Below, in pieces: positions 41,129 through 51,200 of a stretch of 64,000 nt of DNA. How positions within the stretch are numbered: position 1 is the stretch's first letter; every line of letters begins with the position of its first letter. The stretch is from Candidatus Eiseniibacteriota bacterium (GTDB lineage Bacteria > Eisenbacteria > RBG-16-71-46). Below the pieces are notes generated by a model. That model was not told the DNA's origin. It searched no databases and saw nothing but the letters and a program-made list of their open reading frames with translations. The DNA lies in contig JACRIW010000058.1 in NCBI GenBank assembly GCA_016215625.1, positions 96,252 through 160,251 on the forward strand, in the 5' to 3' direction. A program made the position numbers and the translations under genes.

Positions 41129-42079
41129 ATGCGTCGGTTCAACTCGTTGCTGCTCACCGTGCTGTTCGTTCTCGGCGTGGCCGGTACGGCCTTCGCGCAG
41201 GGCACCGGACGCTCGCTCGACATCCAGCCCGGCGGGCGCCAGAACGGCATGGGCGCCGCGGGTGTGGCCCTCGACGAGGACGCCACCGGCGTGACCTGGT
41301 GGAATCCGGCCGGACTGGGCTTCGTGAACAAGTCCGCGGTCGAGGTCACCTACGCCCAGCTCGTGCCGGGTCTCGCGAGCGACGTGAGCTACAACTACGC
41401 GACGTACGTGCACCCGATGTCGGGTGGCGGCGCGTGGGGCCTCGGGCTCGTGTTCCTGTCCTACGGCCAGAGCGATCGCACGAACGAGTCGGGCACGGTG
41501 CTCGGCCAGTTCGGCTCGAACGAAGTGTCGCCGGCGCTGTACTACGGCCTGAAGCTGCTGCCCGAGATGTCGGTCGGCGCCTCGCTCAAGTTCATCCGCA
41601 TCCAGCTCGCCCCGGACGACCTGTCGGGTGTCGGCTCGACGTTCGGCCTCGACGTCGGCGCGCTCTACCGCATCCCCGCCGCGAAGCTCCGCCTCGGCAT
41701 GAACCTGCAGAACTTCGGGCCGAGCGTGACGTTCCTGAACGAGGACCAGAAGAGCCCGCTGTCGCGCAACCTCAAGGTGGGCGCGGCCTGGCAGGCGATG
41801 ACGGGCAAGGACTTCAACCTGCTCACCGTCGCCGACTTCAACCAGTCGCTCGTGACGAACAAGTTCCGCACGTACAACGTCGGGCTCGAACTGCAGTACA
41901 CGGACCAGATCGCCGGCCGCGTCGGCTACTACTCGGATCCGCTCGGCGAGATCAAGGACCTGACCTACGGCCTCGGCCTCGGCTGGAAGGCCGTGAGCCT
42001 CGACTATGCGAGCATTCCGCAGGCGCGTGATTCGGGGCTGCCGAACGTCAACAAGATCACCCTGGGCTACCACTTCTAA
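41129..42079 (+). CDS. PorV/PorQ-family outer-membrane barrel protein
   Basis: AFAQGTGRSLDIQPGGRQNGMGAAGVALDEDATGVTWWNPAGLGFVNKSAVEVTYAQLVPGLASDVSYNYATYVHP...: the MGxAxVAxxxDxxxxxWNPAGL start and barrel pattern of PorV/PorQ/UPF0164 proteins. Confidence 0.88.
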   Translation: MRRFNSLLLTVLFVLGVAGTAFAQGTGRSLDIQPGGRQNGMGAAGVALDEDATGVTWWNPAGLGFVNKSAVEVTYAQLVPGLASDVSYNYATYVHPMSGGGAWGLGLVFLSYGQSDRTNESGTVLGQFGSNEVSPALYYGLKLLPEMSVGASLKFIRIQLAPDDLSGVGSTFGLDVGALYRIPAAKLRLGMNLQNFGPSVTFLNEDQKSPLSRNLKVGAAWQAMTGKDFNLLTVADFNQSLVTNKFRTYNVGLELQYTDQIAGRVGYYSDPLGEIKDLTYGLGLGWKAVSLDYASIPQARDSGLPNVNKITLGYHF

Positions 42080-42087
42080 GAAACCGC

Positions 42088-45000
42088 GTGCACTCCCACC
42101 CGAAGTTTCGCCGCGTTTTCCTGGTGTTCGCTGCGGCCGCGCTGGCCCTCTCGGCCGGCGCGGCCGTGGCGCATGATGCGGACCACGGCGCGCTGCAGGT
42201 GCGGCGCGTGCTGCCGTCCGAGGCGGCCGCGCGCGCGAAGGTGCCCGCGCGTGCGATGACGCCGGCCGAGCGCCGGCTCGCGAAGCTCCGTGAGGACCGC
42301 CAGCGGCTCGTGCTGCCGATGAAGCAGCAGGCGATGGCCGCCGGCCGCGACATCGACCGCTCGCTGTCCGCCTCGCGCCGCAAGGGCTGGCGCGCCCCGC
42401 TCGGGGGCACGAGCCCTCGAGGGGCGTACCGCGCCGACGTGGTCGCGCCGCCGGACACCGTGCGGATGGCGTTCCTGCGGATCGACTTCCTCGCCGACCG
42501 GGGAGGCAACGCCTCGACCGGCGACGGCCGCTTCGACCTGAGCGGGCCGGACACGCTGCTTCCGCCGATCGACCGCGCGCCGCACAACAAGCGTTTCTAC
42601 GACATGCACGCGCGCGCGCTCGAGCGCTACTACGAGACGCAGTCCTACGGCCGCGTCGTGCTGCAGATCGACGTGTGGCCGGCCGAGTCCGACAGCGCCT
42701 ACCACCTGAGCGACATGGCCGACCTCGGGCCGTGGGCGTTCGGGCAGGGCGTGTACCGCGCCGCCGTCGACATGTTCCGGCAGATGTTCTTCGCGGCCGA
42801 CTCGCAGTCCACCGCGAAGGGGCAGCGCATCCCGTGGGAGACGTACGACCGCTTCATGGTCATCCACGCCGGCAGCGACCTGCAGAGCGACCTGCGCCAG
42901 GACTCGAACGAGGACATCCCGTCCTTCACGGTGTTCCTCGACGACACCGACCGCGTCGTGTTCCCGGACTCGGCGGAGTGGAACCTCGACCGCCCCATCG
43001 ACCGTGCGGCGTTCATTCCCGAGACGATCAACCAGGACGGCTACTACGGCGCGATCAACGGCGTGATCGCGCACGAGAACGGGCACAACATCTTCGGCTT
43101 TCTCGACGTCTACAACATCGACTCGGGCTATCCCATGTGCGGCTACTGGTCGCTCATGGACAGCGGCAACCTCGTCGGCTCGCGCGTGCTGCTCGCGGAC
43201 GACACCGAGATCTACGCGGTCGGCCTGCTGCCGCCGAGCATCGATCCGTTCCAGCGCAACTTCATCGGCGACGGCATGCGCATCGACGTGCCCACGTGGG
43301 GCGACACGCTCGAACTGCGGCGCAACCAGACGCACAACCAGTTCTACAAGCTGCCGCTCTCGAGCGACGAATACGTGCTGCTCGAGAACCGCTTCCTGTC
43401 GCCGGCCGACACGCTGCTCAAGCTCGACTCCGACAGCGTGAGCCGCGTGATTCTCGGGCCCGAGCTGCCGGACCGCTACGAGTACGACGCCCTGCTTCCG
43501 GGCGGCGGCATCCTCGCGTGGCACGTGGACGAAAGCGTCGTGCCGTTCGAGTGGTCGCTGCGCACGAATCCCGACTACGGCCTGAACACGAACTACTCGC
43601 GGCAGGGACTCCAGGTCCTCGAGGCCGACGGGCTCGACGACCTCGGGGACCCCGGTTCGCCGTACCTGCTCGGCAGTCCGCTCGATCCTTTCCAGCGCAG
43701 CGTGAATCCGTCGCTCTCGGATTCGACCTCGCCGAGCCTCGTCGCGAACACCGGCACGCGGCCACACGTCCGCGTGGACTTCCTCGACGACGCGGCCGAA
43801 GTCATGCGCTTCAGCGCGAACCGCACCTGGAACCTCGCCGCGTTCCCGCGGGTCGCGAGCTTCCCGCCGGGCGGCCCCGAACTGCTCGCCATCGACGCCG
43901 ACGGCGACCGCAACCTCGAGGTGTGTTGGGCCGGGGGAGACACGACGGGCGCGGACAGCGCCGCGGTCTTCGCCATTCGCACGAACGGCAACGGCCTGCT
44001 CGGCCCGAGCCCGGTGCTCGCACGTCTGGACCGCCGGCCGCTGCCGATGATGGCGGCCGCGCTGATCGGCGATCCCGATCTCGGCGCCGGTCCGTCCGTG
44101 TTCGCGGTCACCACGCGCCCCGTGAGCGCTTCCGACACGCTGGGTGGACGCGTGTGGCTCCTGAACGCATCCGGCGCCGCGTTGCCCGGATGGCCCGTGC
44201 GGCTTCCCGCGCACGCGACCACGCCGCCGGTGCTCGTCGGCACGTACCCGAATCTCGTCGCGTACGTCGGCGCCGCCGACGGCAAGGTCTACGGACTCTC
44301 GTACACGGGCCAGGTGCTGGGCATGACGAGCTTCGCCCTCGAAGGCGGAGTGAGCGGCAGGCTCGCCGTGGCCGGTCCGCTGTCGCCCGTGGCGATGCCC
44401 GGGCCCGGCACGGGCTCGATCGGCAGCGGCTACGCCTACCGCATCGCGGTCGGCGGCTCCGCGGGCGACCTCGCGGTCGCGCCCGCGATCGACGGCGCGC
44501 TCGGGCCGACGCTCGCCGGATGGCCGCAGCGCATCGGCGGCGCCGGTTTCGCGCCCGACTTCCTCTGGCTCAAGTTCGGTGGCAACGGCGCGAACGCCGA
44601 GGGCAACTGCGCCGACGGCGCGCCCTCGCTCGTCGCGCACCATGCCGACAAGCTCTGGGCGTTCTGCTCGACCGGCGCCCCGCTCGCGGGCTGGGGCGGC
44701 TCGTTCGGGGACACGATCGTGGCCGGTCTCGGCGCGGGCGATCCGGACGGTGACGGCTTCCCCGAAGTGCTCGTGCAGACCATCCACTCCCGCGTCGCGT
44801 TCGTGAACCGCAACGGCTCGCCTTCGCCGGGCTGGCCGCGTGCGAGCACGAGCGAGGCGCTCCCGACCGCGAGCAGCGCACTCGCGCTCGACGTCGACCA
44901 GGACGGCCGCTCCGAGGTCGTCGTGCTCAACGGCAGCGGCATGCTCGTCGCGCTCGGCACGACGGGGAAGAGTTACGTCGGCTGGCCGCTCGCGACCGGC

Positions 45001-45498
45001 GCGGGGGCGAAGGGCAGCGCGCTCGCCGCCGATCTCGACCGCGACGGCCGTCTCGACCTCGTGGCGCCCGACCGCGACACGCTGCTCTACGCCTACCGTC
45101 TCCCGGTGCCGCTCAGCGACGTGGTCGCCTGCTCGTGGACCATGCCCGGCGGCGATCCCGGCCGCAGTTCGAGCCTGCCCGACGTACGCACGCCGCTCGC
45201 GCGCGCGAGCAGCGCCGGTCCGCTGGTCGCCGGAAGCTTCAAGGCGTTCCCGAATCCCGCGCGGCTCAAGCCCGTGACGTTCGCATTCACGCTGAGCGAG
45301 GCTTCGGAGGTCGAGTTCCGCATCCTCGACGCGTCGGGACACGAGGTCGCGTCGTTCACGCGGCACGGCGAGCGCGCGGAGAACAACGTCGTCTGGGAAC
45401 CGGGCGCCGTACCTGCGGGCCTGTACGTGGCGCGCGTGAAGTTCTCCGGTCCGAACGGCTCGCAGGTCGCGACCGTACCCGTGGGGCTCCTCCGATGA
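42088..45498 (+). CDS. M6-family (immune-inhibitor-A type) metalloprotease with FG-GAP-like repeats and FlgD-like Ig C-terminal domain
   Basis: GVIAHENGHNIFGFLDVYNIDSGYPMCGYWSLMDSGN; LAIDADGDRNLEVCW, LALDVDQDGRSEVVVL, LAADLDRDGRLDLVAPD; C-terminus FRILDASGHEVASFTRHGERAENNVVWEPGAVPAGLYVARVKFSGPNGSQVATVPVGLLR. Confidence 0.9.
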   Translation: MHSHPKFRRVFLVFAAAALALSAGAAVAHDADHGALQVRRVLPSEAAARAKVPARAMTPAERRLAKLREDRQRLVLPMKQQAMAAGRDIDRSLSASRRKGWRAPLGGTSPRGAYRADVVAPPDTVRMAFLRIDFLADRGGNASTGDGRFDLSGPDTLLPPIDRAPHNKRFYDMHARALERYYETQSYGRVVLQIDVWPAESDSAYHLSDMADLGPWAFGQGVYRAAVDMFRQMFFAADSQSTAKGQRIPWETYDRFMVIHAGSDLQSDLRQDSNEDIPSFTVFLDDTDRVVFPDSAEWNLDRPIDRAAFIPETINQDGYYGAINGVIAHENGHNIFGFLDVYNIDSGYPMCGYWSLMDSGNLVGSRVLLADDTEIYAVGLLPPSIDPFQRNFIGDGMRIDVPTWGDTLELRRNQTHNQFYKLPLSSDEYVLLENRFLSPADTLLKLDSDSVSRVILGPELPDRYEYDALLPGGGILAWHVDESVVPFEWSLRTNPDYGLNTNYSRQGLQVLEADGLDDLGDPGSPYLLGSPLDPFQRSVNPSLSDSTSPSLVANTGTRPHVRVDFLDDAAEVMRFSANRTWNLAAFPRVASFPPGGPELLAIDADGDRNLEVCWAGGDTTGADSAAVFAIRTNGNGLLGPSPVLARLDRRPLPMMAAALIGDPDLGAGPSVFAVTTRPVSASDTLGGRVWLLNASGAALPGWPVRLPAHATTPPVLVGTYPNLVAYVGAADGKVYGLSYTGQVLGMTSFALEGGVSGRLAVAGPLSPVAMPGPGTGSIGSGYAYRIAVGGSAGDLAVAPAIDGALGPTLAGWPQRIGGAGFAPDFLWLKFGGNGANAEGNCADGAPSLVAHHADKLWAFCSTGAPLAGWGGSFGDTIVAGLGAGDPDGDGFPEVLVQTIHSRVAFVNRNGSPSPGWPRASTSEALPTASSALALDVDQDGRSEVVVLNGSGMLVALGTTGKSYVGWPLATGAGAKGSALAADLDRDGRLDLVAPDRDTLLYAYRLPVPLSDVVACSWTMPGGDPGRSSSLPDVRTPLARASSAGPLVAGSFKAFPNPARLKPVTFAFTLSEASEVEFRILDASGHEVASFTRHGERAENNVVWEPGAVPAGLYVARVKFSGPNGSQVATVPVGLLR

Positions 45499-46283
45499 AG
45501 CGACTCTCGTTCGTCCTGCTGCTGGCGGCGATGCTGGCGGGCGCCACGACCGCCGGCGCCGAAGTGCGCGCCTGGTCCGAACTGGCGCTGCCCGTCGTGG
45601 ACGCCGCGCCGGCCCGGGGAAGCGAACTGCTCGCGCAGCGCGTCATCGACCGCGAGTGGGGGCTCTCCGAGGACTCGGTCTACACCGAGGTGACGGTGCC
45701 CGGCTGGAAGAGCGAGGGCGTCGCCATGGCGCTTTCGGCCGGCCTACCCGGCGCCGGACAGCTGTACGTGGGCGAGGGCAGCGGCTGGGCGTTCCTGCTC
45801 GCGGAGGCGCTCGGCTGGGCCGGGCGCGCGTTCACGAAGAGCGAGGCCCGGCAGGCCGCGCACGACGCCACGGCGTTCATCGGCAATCCCTACGACACCA
45901 CGGCCGGCTGGTCGTTCGAGCGCTGGGAGCGCGCCACGGGCGGCAACTCCTCGACGCTCGAACAGTACTGGGCGTACGACCGCGAGGCGTTCTACCAGGC
46001 GCTGCGCAACGATCCGGTGTACCTCGCCGGGTTCGATGGGCAGCAGCCCGAGGAGACGTTCCGCTCCTACCGGGACCTGCGCAACACGCGCGACACCAAC
46101 CTGCGCCGCGCGCATCTCGCCGAGGGACTTCTCTGGGTCAATCACGTCGCCGCCGCCATCGACGCGGTGCGCGCGGCGAGGCTGCACAACCTGCCGCTGC
46201 GGCAGGAGTACCAGCTGCAGCTCGGGCAGCGCATGCGTGAGGGTCAGCGCGAGTTCCACGCCGCGCTGGTGCGGAGGTTCTGA
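45495..46283 (+). CDS. Exported/membrane protein, DUF5683-like (paralogue 1)
   Basis: Signal peptide MKRLSFVLLLAAMLAGATTAGAE; MALSAGLPGAGQLYVGEGSGWAFLLAEALGWAGRAF; ATGA overlap with upstream gene. Confidence 0.72.
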   Translation: MKRLSFVLLLAAMLAGATTAGAEVRAWSELALPVVDAAPARGSELLAQRVIDREWGLSEDSVYTEVTVPGWKSEGVAMALSAGLPGAGQLYVGEGSGWAFLLAEALGWAGRAFTKSEARQAAHDATAFIGNPYDTTAGWSFERWERATGGNSSTLEQYWAYDREAFYQALRNDPVYLAGFDGQQPEETFRSYRDLRNTRDTNLRRAHLAEGLLWVNHVAAAIDAVRAARLHNLPLRQEYQLQLGQRMREGQREFHAALVRRF

Positions 46284-46285
46284 TC

Positions 46286-47212
46286 GTGCGTCGCGCGCTC
46301 GCACTCGTGCTGCTGCTCGCCGTACCCGCGGCTTCGTTCGCGCAGGACTTCACCGCGTTCGGTCCGCGCCCGGTTTCGCCGTTCTCCGTGCCGCTCGATC
46401 CCGCGGCGCCGCCCGCGCCGGAATGGCTCGCGACCACGGTCGCGCCCGAGATGCTCTCGCCGCTGACGCTCGAGGTGCGCAGCCTGAGCTCCGACAAGCC
46501 GGCGAAGCCGAAGAAGGAGAAGAAGGGCAGGAAGAAGAAGGACGAGAAGCCGAAGCCGGCGCAGCCCGCCGGCATGGCGCTCGGTCCGGAGCGTGCGCGC
46601 ATCCTGCTGCGCTCGCTCACCGTGCCCGGCTGGGGACAGGCGACCATGGGACGGCGCACGTCGGCGAAGTGGTTCGTCGCCGCGGAGGCCGGTGTGTGGA
46701 CGGCGTTCGGCGCGTTCCGGGCGCAGGAGGTGATGCGCCGCGAGAGCGCCATGCGCACGGCCCGCCTGGCGGCGGGCATCGACCTGCGCGGCCGTGACGA
46801 GGAGTTCCAGCGCATCGTCGGTTCGTTCGTGAGCAGCGAGGAGTACAACCTGCTCGTGGTCGCGCGCGACGCGGCCAACATCTACCTGCTCGATCCCTAC
46901 CACCCGGACATGGAGGGCTACCGCGCGTACGTCGCGGCGCACTCGCTGTCGGGAGCGGATGCGTGGAACTGGGGGTCGCTCGAGTCGTTCCGGAAGTATT
47001 CCGCACAGCGCAAGGACGCGAATCGCGCCGGGCTGCGAGCGAACACCGCGATCGCGGTGGGCATCGCCAACCGCATCGCGAGCGCCATCCATGCGGCGCG
47101 CGCCGCGGGCCGCGCGCCCGCGGTCGAACCGCCGCGCAGCTGGAACTTCGAAGTGACGCCCGACCCTCGCGACGGCGACGCCGTGCGCGCGGGCCTGCGC
47201 GTGACCTTCTGA
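46286..47212 (+). CDS. Exported/membrane protein, DUF5683-like (paralogue 2) with Lys-rich linker
   Basis: Signal peptide VRRALALVLLLAVPAASFAQ; KPAKPKKEKKGRKKKDEKPKPAQP; LLRSLTVPGWGQATMGRRTSAKWFVAAEAGVWTAFGAF. Confidence 0.72.
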   Translation: MRRALALVLLLAVPAASFAQDFTAFGPRPVSPFSVPLDPAAPPAPEWLATTVAPEMLSPLTLEVRSLSSDKPAKPKKEKKGRKKKDEKPKPAQPAGMALGPERARILLRSLTVPGWGQATMGRRTSAKWFVAAEAGVWTAFGAFRAQEVMRRESAMRTARLAAGIDLRGRDEEFQRIVGSFVSSEEYNLLVVARDAANIYLLDPYHPDMEGYRAYVAAHSLSGADAWNWGSLESFRKYSAQRKDANRAGLRANTAIAVGIANRIASAIHAARAAGRAPAVEPPRSWNFEVTPDPRDGDAVRAGLRVTF

Positions 47213-47229
47213 CGCGGGAGGCGAGCCGC

Positions 47230-48213
47230 ATGCGGCCGGCCGTGCTGATGCTGGCGGCGATGCTGTCGTGCGTGGTGCCGGCGCAGGCGGGTGCGGCGTA
47301 CTCGTGCGCCGACACCCTCGTGCTCGCGGGAGCCGACGGGGTCCTCGTGGAACCCGCGGGTGTCGCCGTGGACGCGTTCGGCCGCGCGTGGGTCACCGAC
47401 GCCGCACGCCACCGCCTGCTGCGCTTCGACGCGAACGGCACCCGGCTCGACGAAGCGGGCGCGCTCGGCAGCGAAGTCGGGCAGTTCCGCCGTCCCGGCG
47501 CGCTGGCCGCGTGGGGCGCGAGCGCGATGGCGGTGCTCGACCGCGAGAATCGCCGCGTGGTCGGCTACGACACGCACGCGCGCGGTGCACAAGTGCTCGT
47601 CGATCTCGCTTCGCCCGCGCTCGACGCCGCGCTGGGACGCGTGGACGGCGTCGGGCTCGGCTCGGACGCCGGTGGCGCGCTCTACGTCGCGGACGCCGAC
47701 CGCGACCGCATCCTCGTCTTCGACTTCGCGGGCGCATTCCAGCGCGCGATCGGCGGCTACGGCAGCGGCGCGGGCGCGTTCCGCCATCTCGTCGCGGTGG
47801 CGTCGGCCCCCCGTGGCGCCCTCGTCACGCTCGAGTGGCTCGCGGGCGGCAAGGTCCGCGGCAGAGGCGGCGCACGCGACAGCGTGCGCGCGGCGCAGGT
47901 GCGCGTGCAGTGGCTCGACGCTTCGGGCGCCTCGCTCGGGCATTGGGAGCTTCCGGGCGGCGACGCCGACCGCTGGTCGCTCGCGGTGGACCCGGTGCTC
48001 GCGCGCGTGGTGCTCGCGGAGGGGACCAGCGGAAAGTTGTGGCGGTTCGAACTGCGCGCGGGTTCGCTCGCCCAGCCGCTCGCGCGTGTCACGCGTCCCT
48101 CGGCGCTCGCGTTCTCGGCCGACGGCTCGCTCGTCGTCGCGGAGCCGGGCCGGCTGCTGCGATTCCCGCCGAAGTGGGACGGCGCGTGCGACCCCGGCCC
48201 GGCCGAGCGCTGA
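47230..48213 (+). CDS. Secreted NHL-repeat-like beta-propeller protein
   Basis: Signal peptide MRPAVLMLAAMLSCVVPAQAGA; LVEPAGVAVDAFGRAWVTDAARHRLLRFDANGT, GGALYVADADRDRILVFDFAGAFQRAIGGYGSGAGAFRHLVAVA. Confidence 0.82.
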   Translation: MRPAVLMLAAMLSCVVPAQAGAAYSCADTLVLAGADGVLVEPAGVAVDAFGRAWVTDAARHRLLRFDANGTRLDEAGALGSEVGQFRRPGALAAWGASAMAVLDRENRRVVGYDTHARGAQVLVDLASPALDAALGRVDGVGLGSDAGGALYVADADRDRILVFDFAGAFQRAIGGYGSGAGAFRHLVAVASAPRGALVTLEWLAGGKVRGRGGARDSVRAAQVRVQWLDASGASLGHWELPGGDADRWSLAVDPVLARVVLAEGTSGKLWRFELRAGSLAQPLARVTRPSALAFSADGSLVVAEPGRLLRFPPKWDGACDPGPAER

Positions 48214-51200
48214 TCGCGCGCAGCGCCGCACGCGGCGCCGCGATCGGCGCCACGGCGCTCGCGCTGGTGCTCTCGCTCGCTTCGTCCGCGCGCGCCTCCG
48301 TCGTGCGCGACCCCGCGTGCGGGGACGCCGTATTCGTCGCGGGCGAAGGGGCGCGGCGATTCCGGCTTCCGCACACGGCCATCCGCGCGGGCAGCGATTC
48401 CGTCTGGACCACGCGCGGCGCGCTCGTGCGCGGGCGCGACTACCTGCTCGATCCGCTGCGCGGGGACCTGCGCGTGCTCGCCGCGCTCGCGCCGGGCGAG
48501 TCGCTCTGGGTGCGAGCGTGCTGGCTGCTCGACCCGCCGCCGCAGTCGTTCGCGCGCCAACTGTACGCGCCCGCGCCACGGCAGGCGCCCGAAGGAGCGC
48601 CGCCACCCGACACCGGCGCCGCGGCGGCGATCGCGCGCCCCGCGACCGGTCGCGATCTCGGACAGGCGCCCGGGGGCGCGGCGCTCGCGGTGAGCGGCAA
48701 CAAGACGGTGGCGGTGGAGTTCGGCTCGTCGCAGGACGCGGCGCTGCGCCAGTCGCTCGACCTCGCGGTGAGCGGCACGCTCGCGCCGGGCGTCGAGCTG
48801 ACCGGCGTGCTCACCGACCGCAACCTGCCGCTCTCGGCGCAGGGCAGCACGCAGGACCTGCAGTCGCTCGACCGGGTGCTCATCGAGCTGAAGGCGCCGC
48901 ACCTCGCCGCGAGCCTCGGCGACGTGCCGCTGACGCTCACCGCGGGCGAGTTCGGGCGGCTCGACCGGCGCGTGCAGGGCGTGCGCGGCGAGTGGTCGCA
49001 GGGCGGCGTGCGCGGCTCCGTCGCGGCGGCGAGCGCGCAGGGCGAGTTCCACCGCATGCAGTTCGCCGGGGCCGACGGCCTGCAGGGGCCGTACACGCTC
49101 ACCGATCGCGAGGGTGGCACCGGCATCACCATCGTCGCGGGGAGCGAGGCCGTGACGCTCGACGGCGCGAAGCTCACGCGCGGCGAAGGCGCGGACTACG
49201 TGCTCGACTACGAGCGCGCGCGGCTCACGTTCTCGAACCGCCGCCCGATCACGAGCGCCTCGCGCATCACGGTCGAATACCAGTACGCGCTCACGCGCTA
49301 CAAACGCAACATCGCCGCCGCCTCGGCGGGCGTGGAGCGCGGAGCGGTGTCGCTGTTCGTCTCGGCGATCACGGAATCGGACGACCGCGGGCGGGCGCTC
49401 GACGTCACGCTCGACGAGGCCGACCGGCGCGCGCTCGCCGCGGCCGGCGACGCCGCCGCGCTCGCGGTCGGGCCGGGCGTCACGTACGGCACGGGTGACT
49501 ACGACAGCGTGCGTGTGGCGGGCGACACGCTCGCGTACGCGTATGCGGGCCCGGACTCGGGCGCGTTCTCGGTGCGCTTCGTGCGCGTCGCCCCGGGCGC
49601 GGGGGACTACGCCGACTCGAGCATCGTCGCGGGGCGCACGACCTACCGTCGGGTCGGCGCGGGCCGCGGCTCGTTCGTGATCGGCCGGGCGCGGCCGCGG
49701 CCCGAGCAGCGCCAGCTGGTCGCGCTCGGCGTCAGCGCCGGCCGCGGCGCACTGCGCCTCGAAGGGGAGGGCGCGCTCTCGCGGCGCGACCTCAACACGG
49801 CTTCGGTGCGCGACGACGCCGACAACGTCGGCGGCGCCGGCCGCCTGCGGCTCTCGCTCGAGGGGGCGGCGCCGCTGCTTCCCGGACGCGCCGGTGTGCA
49901 GTTCGCCGCGCGGTCGGTGGAGAAGCGCTTCGCCTCGTTCGCGACGCTCGAGCGGCCCTTCGCCGAGGAGGACTGGGGCCTGCCGGTGGGCGCGGACCTC
50001 GAGCACCAGAAGCGCGGCGAGGCGAGCGCCTGGTGGCGGCCCGCCGAACGCGCCGAACTGCGCGGCGAGTTCGCGGCGCTGTCCACGGCGGACGGGTTCG
50101 AGGGCACGCGGCGCCGGGCGGAGTGGACGAGCGACCGCTGGATCATGCTGCGCGGCTCGTGGCTCGACGCCGAGGGCACGCTCGCCGCGCGCCGCCATCC
50201 GGACGGCGGGCGCCGCCGCGCGCAGTTCGAGGCGAAGCGGCCCGGGCGCGTCCTCACGCCGTCGCTCCGGCTCGAGCACGACCTGCGGCGCACGCCCTCG
50301 GACTTCGCACTCACGCGCGACACCGGTGACGAGTGGGCGGCGGACCTCGCGAGCGGCTCGGCCGCGCGCTGGCGCTGGAGCACGGGGTTCGGCGAGAGGC
50401 GCGACCGCCACGAAGCGGGCGCGATCACCGTGACGCGTGCCCGCGTGCTGCGCGCCGGTGGCGAGACTCCCGCCGGGCGTGCGCTCGGCGCGAGCGCGCA
50501 GCTGCAGCGCCGCATCGTGCGCGACGAGGGCTCGGGCGCACGCGCGACCTCCGACCTCGCGAGCGCGCGGCTGCGCGCGGACCAGCCGAAGTGGGGGCTG
50601 TCGGGCGAGGCGAACGTCGAAGTGACGGGCGAAGCCGAGAACCGCCGCGTGCGCGCGCTGTCGTTCGTCGGGGCGGGGCGCGGCGCGTACGACGCGCTGG
50701 GCAACTTCGTCGGCACGGGCGACTACGACCTCGTGCTCACCGTGAGCCCCGAGCTCGAGCGCTTCGCGCGCGTCGCGACGAGCCTGCGCAGCGGTTGGCG
50801 CTTCGGCGAGTCCGACGCATGGCGCGGCTCGCGCGTCGAGTTCGCGCTCGAGACCGAGGCGCGCCGCCGCGGTGAACTGCGCGCCACCGACGTGCTGTTG
50901 TCGACCGGGCTGGCGCTCGTCGATCCCGCACTCGCCCGCGGCGCGATCGCGCAGCGGCTCGAGGCCGAACTCGCGCCCGGCTCGCGCCTGGCCGCGATGC
51001 GCCTGCGCGCGGAGCGGCGCGTGAACGCGGACCGCAGCTACGAGAACTTCGCGCAGACCACCGATCAGCGCACGGGCTCGCTGCGCTGGCGCACGCGTTC
51101 GGGCGCCGCGGTCGTGATCGAGAGCGAGGGCCGCGTGCAGTGGCAGCGCGCGACGCAGGCGTTCGCGAACGGCGCGGCGTTCTCGCGCGCCGTCGTGGAT

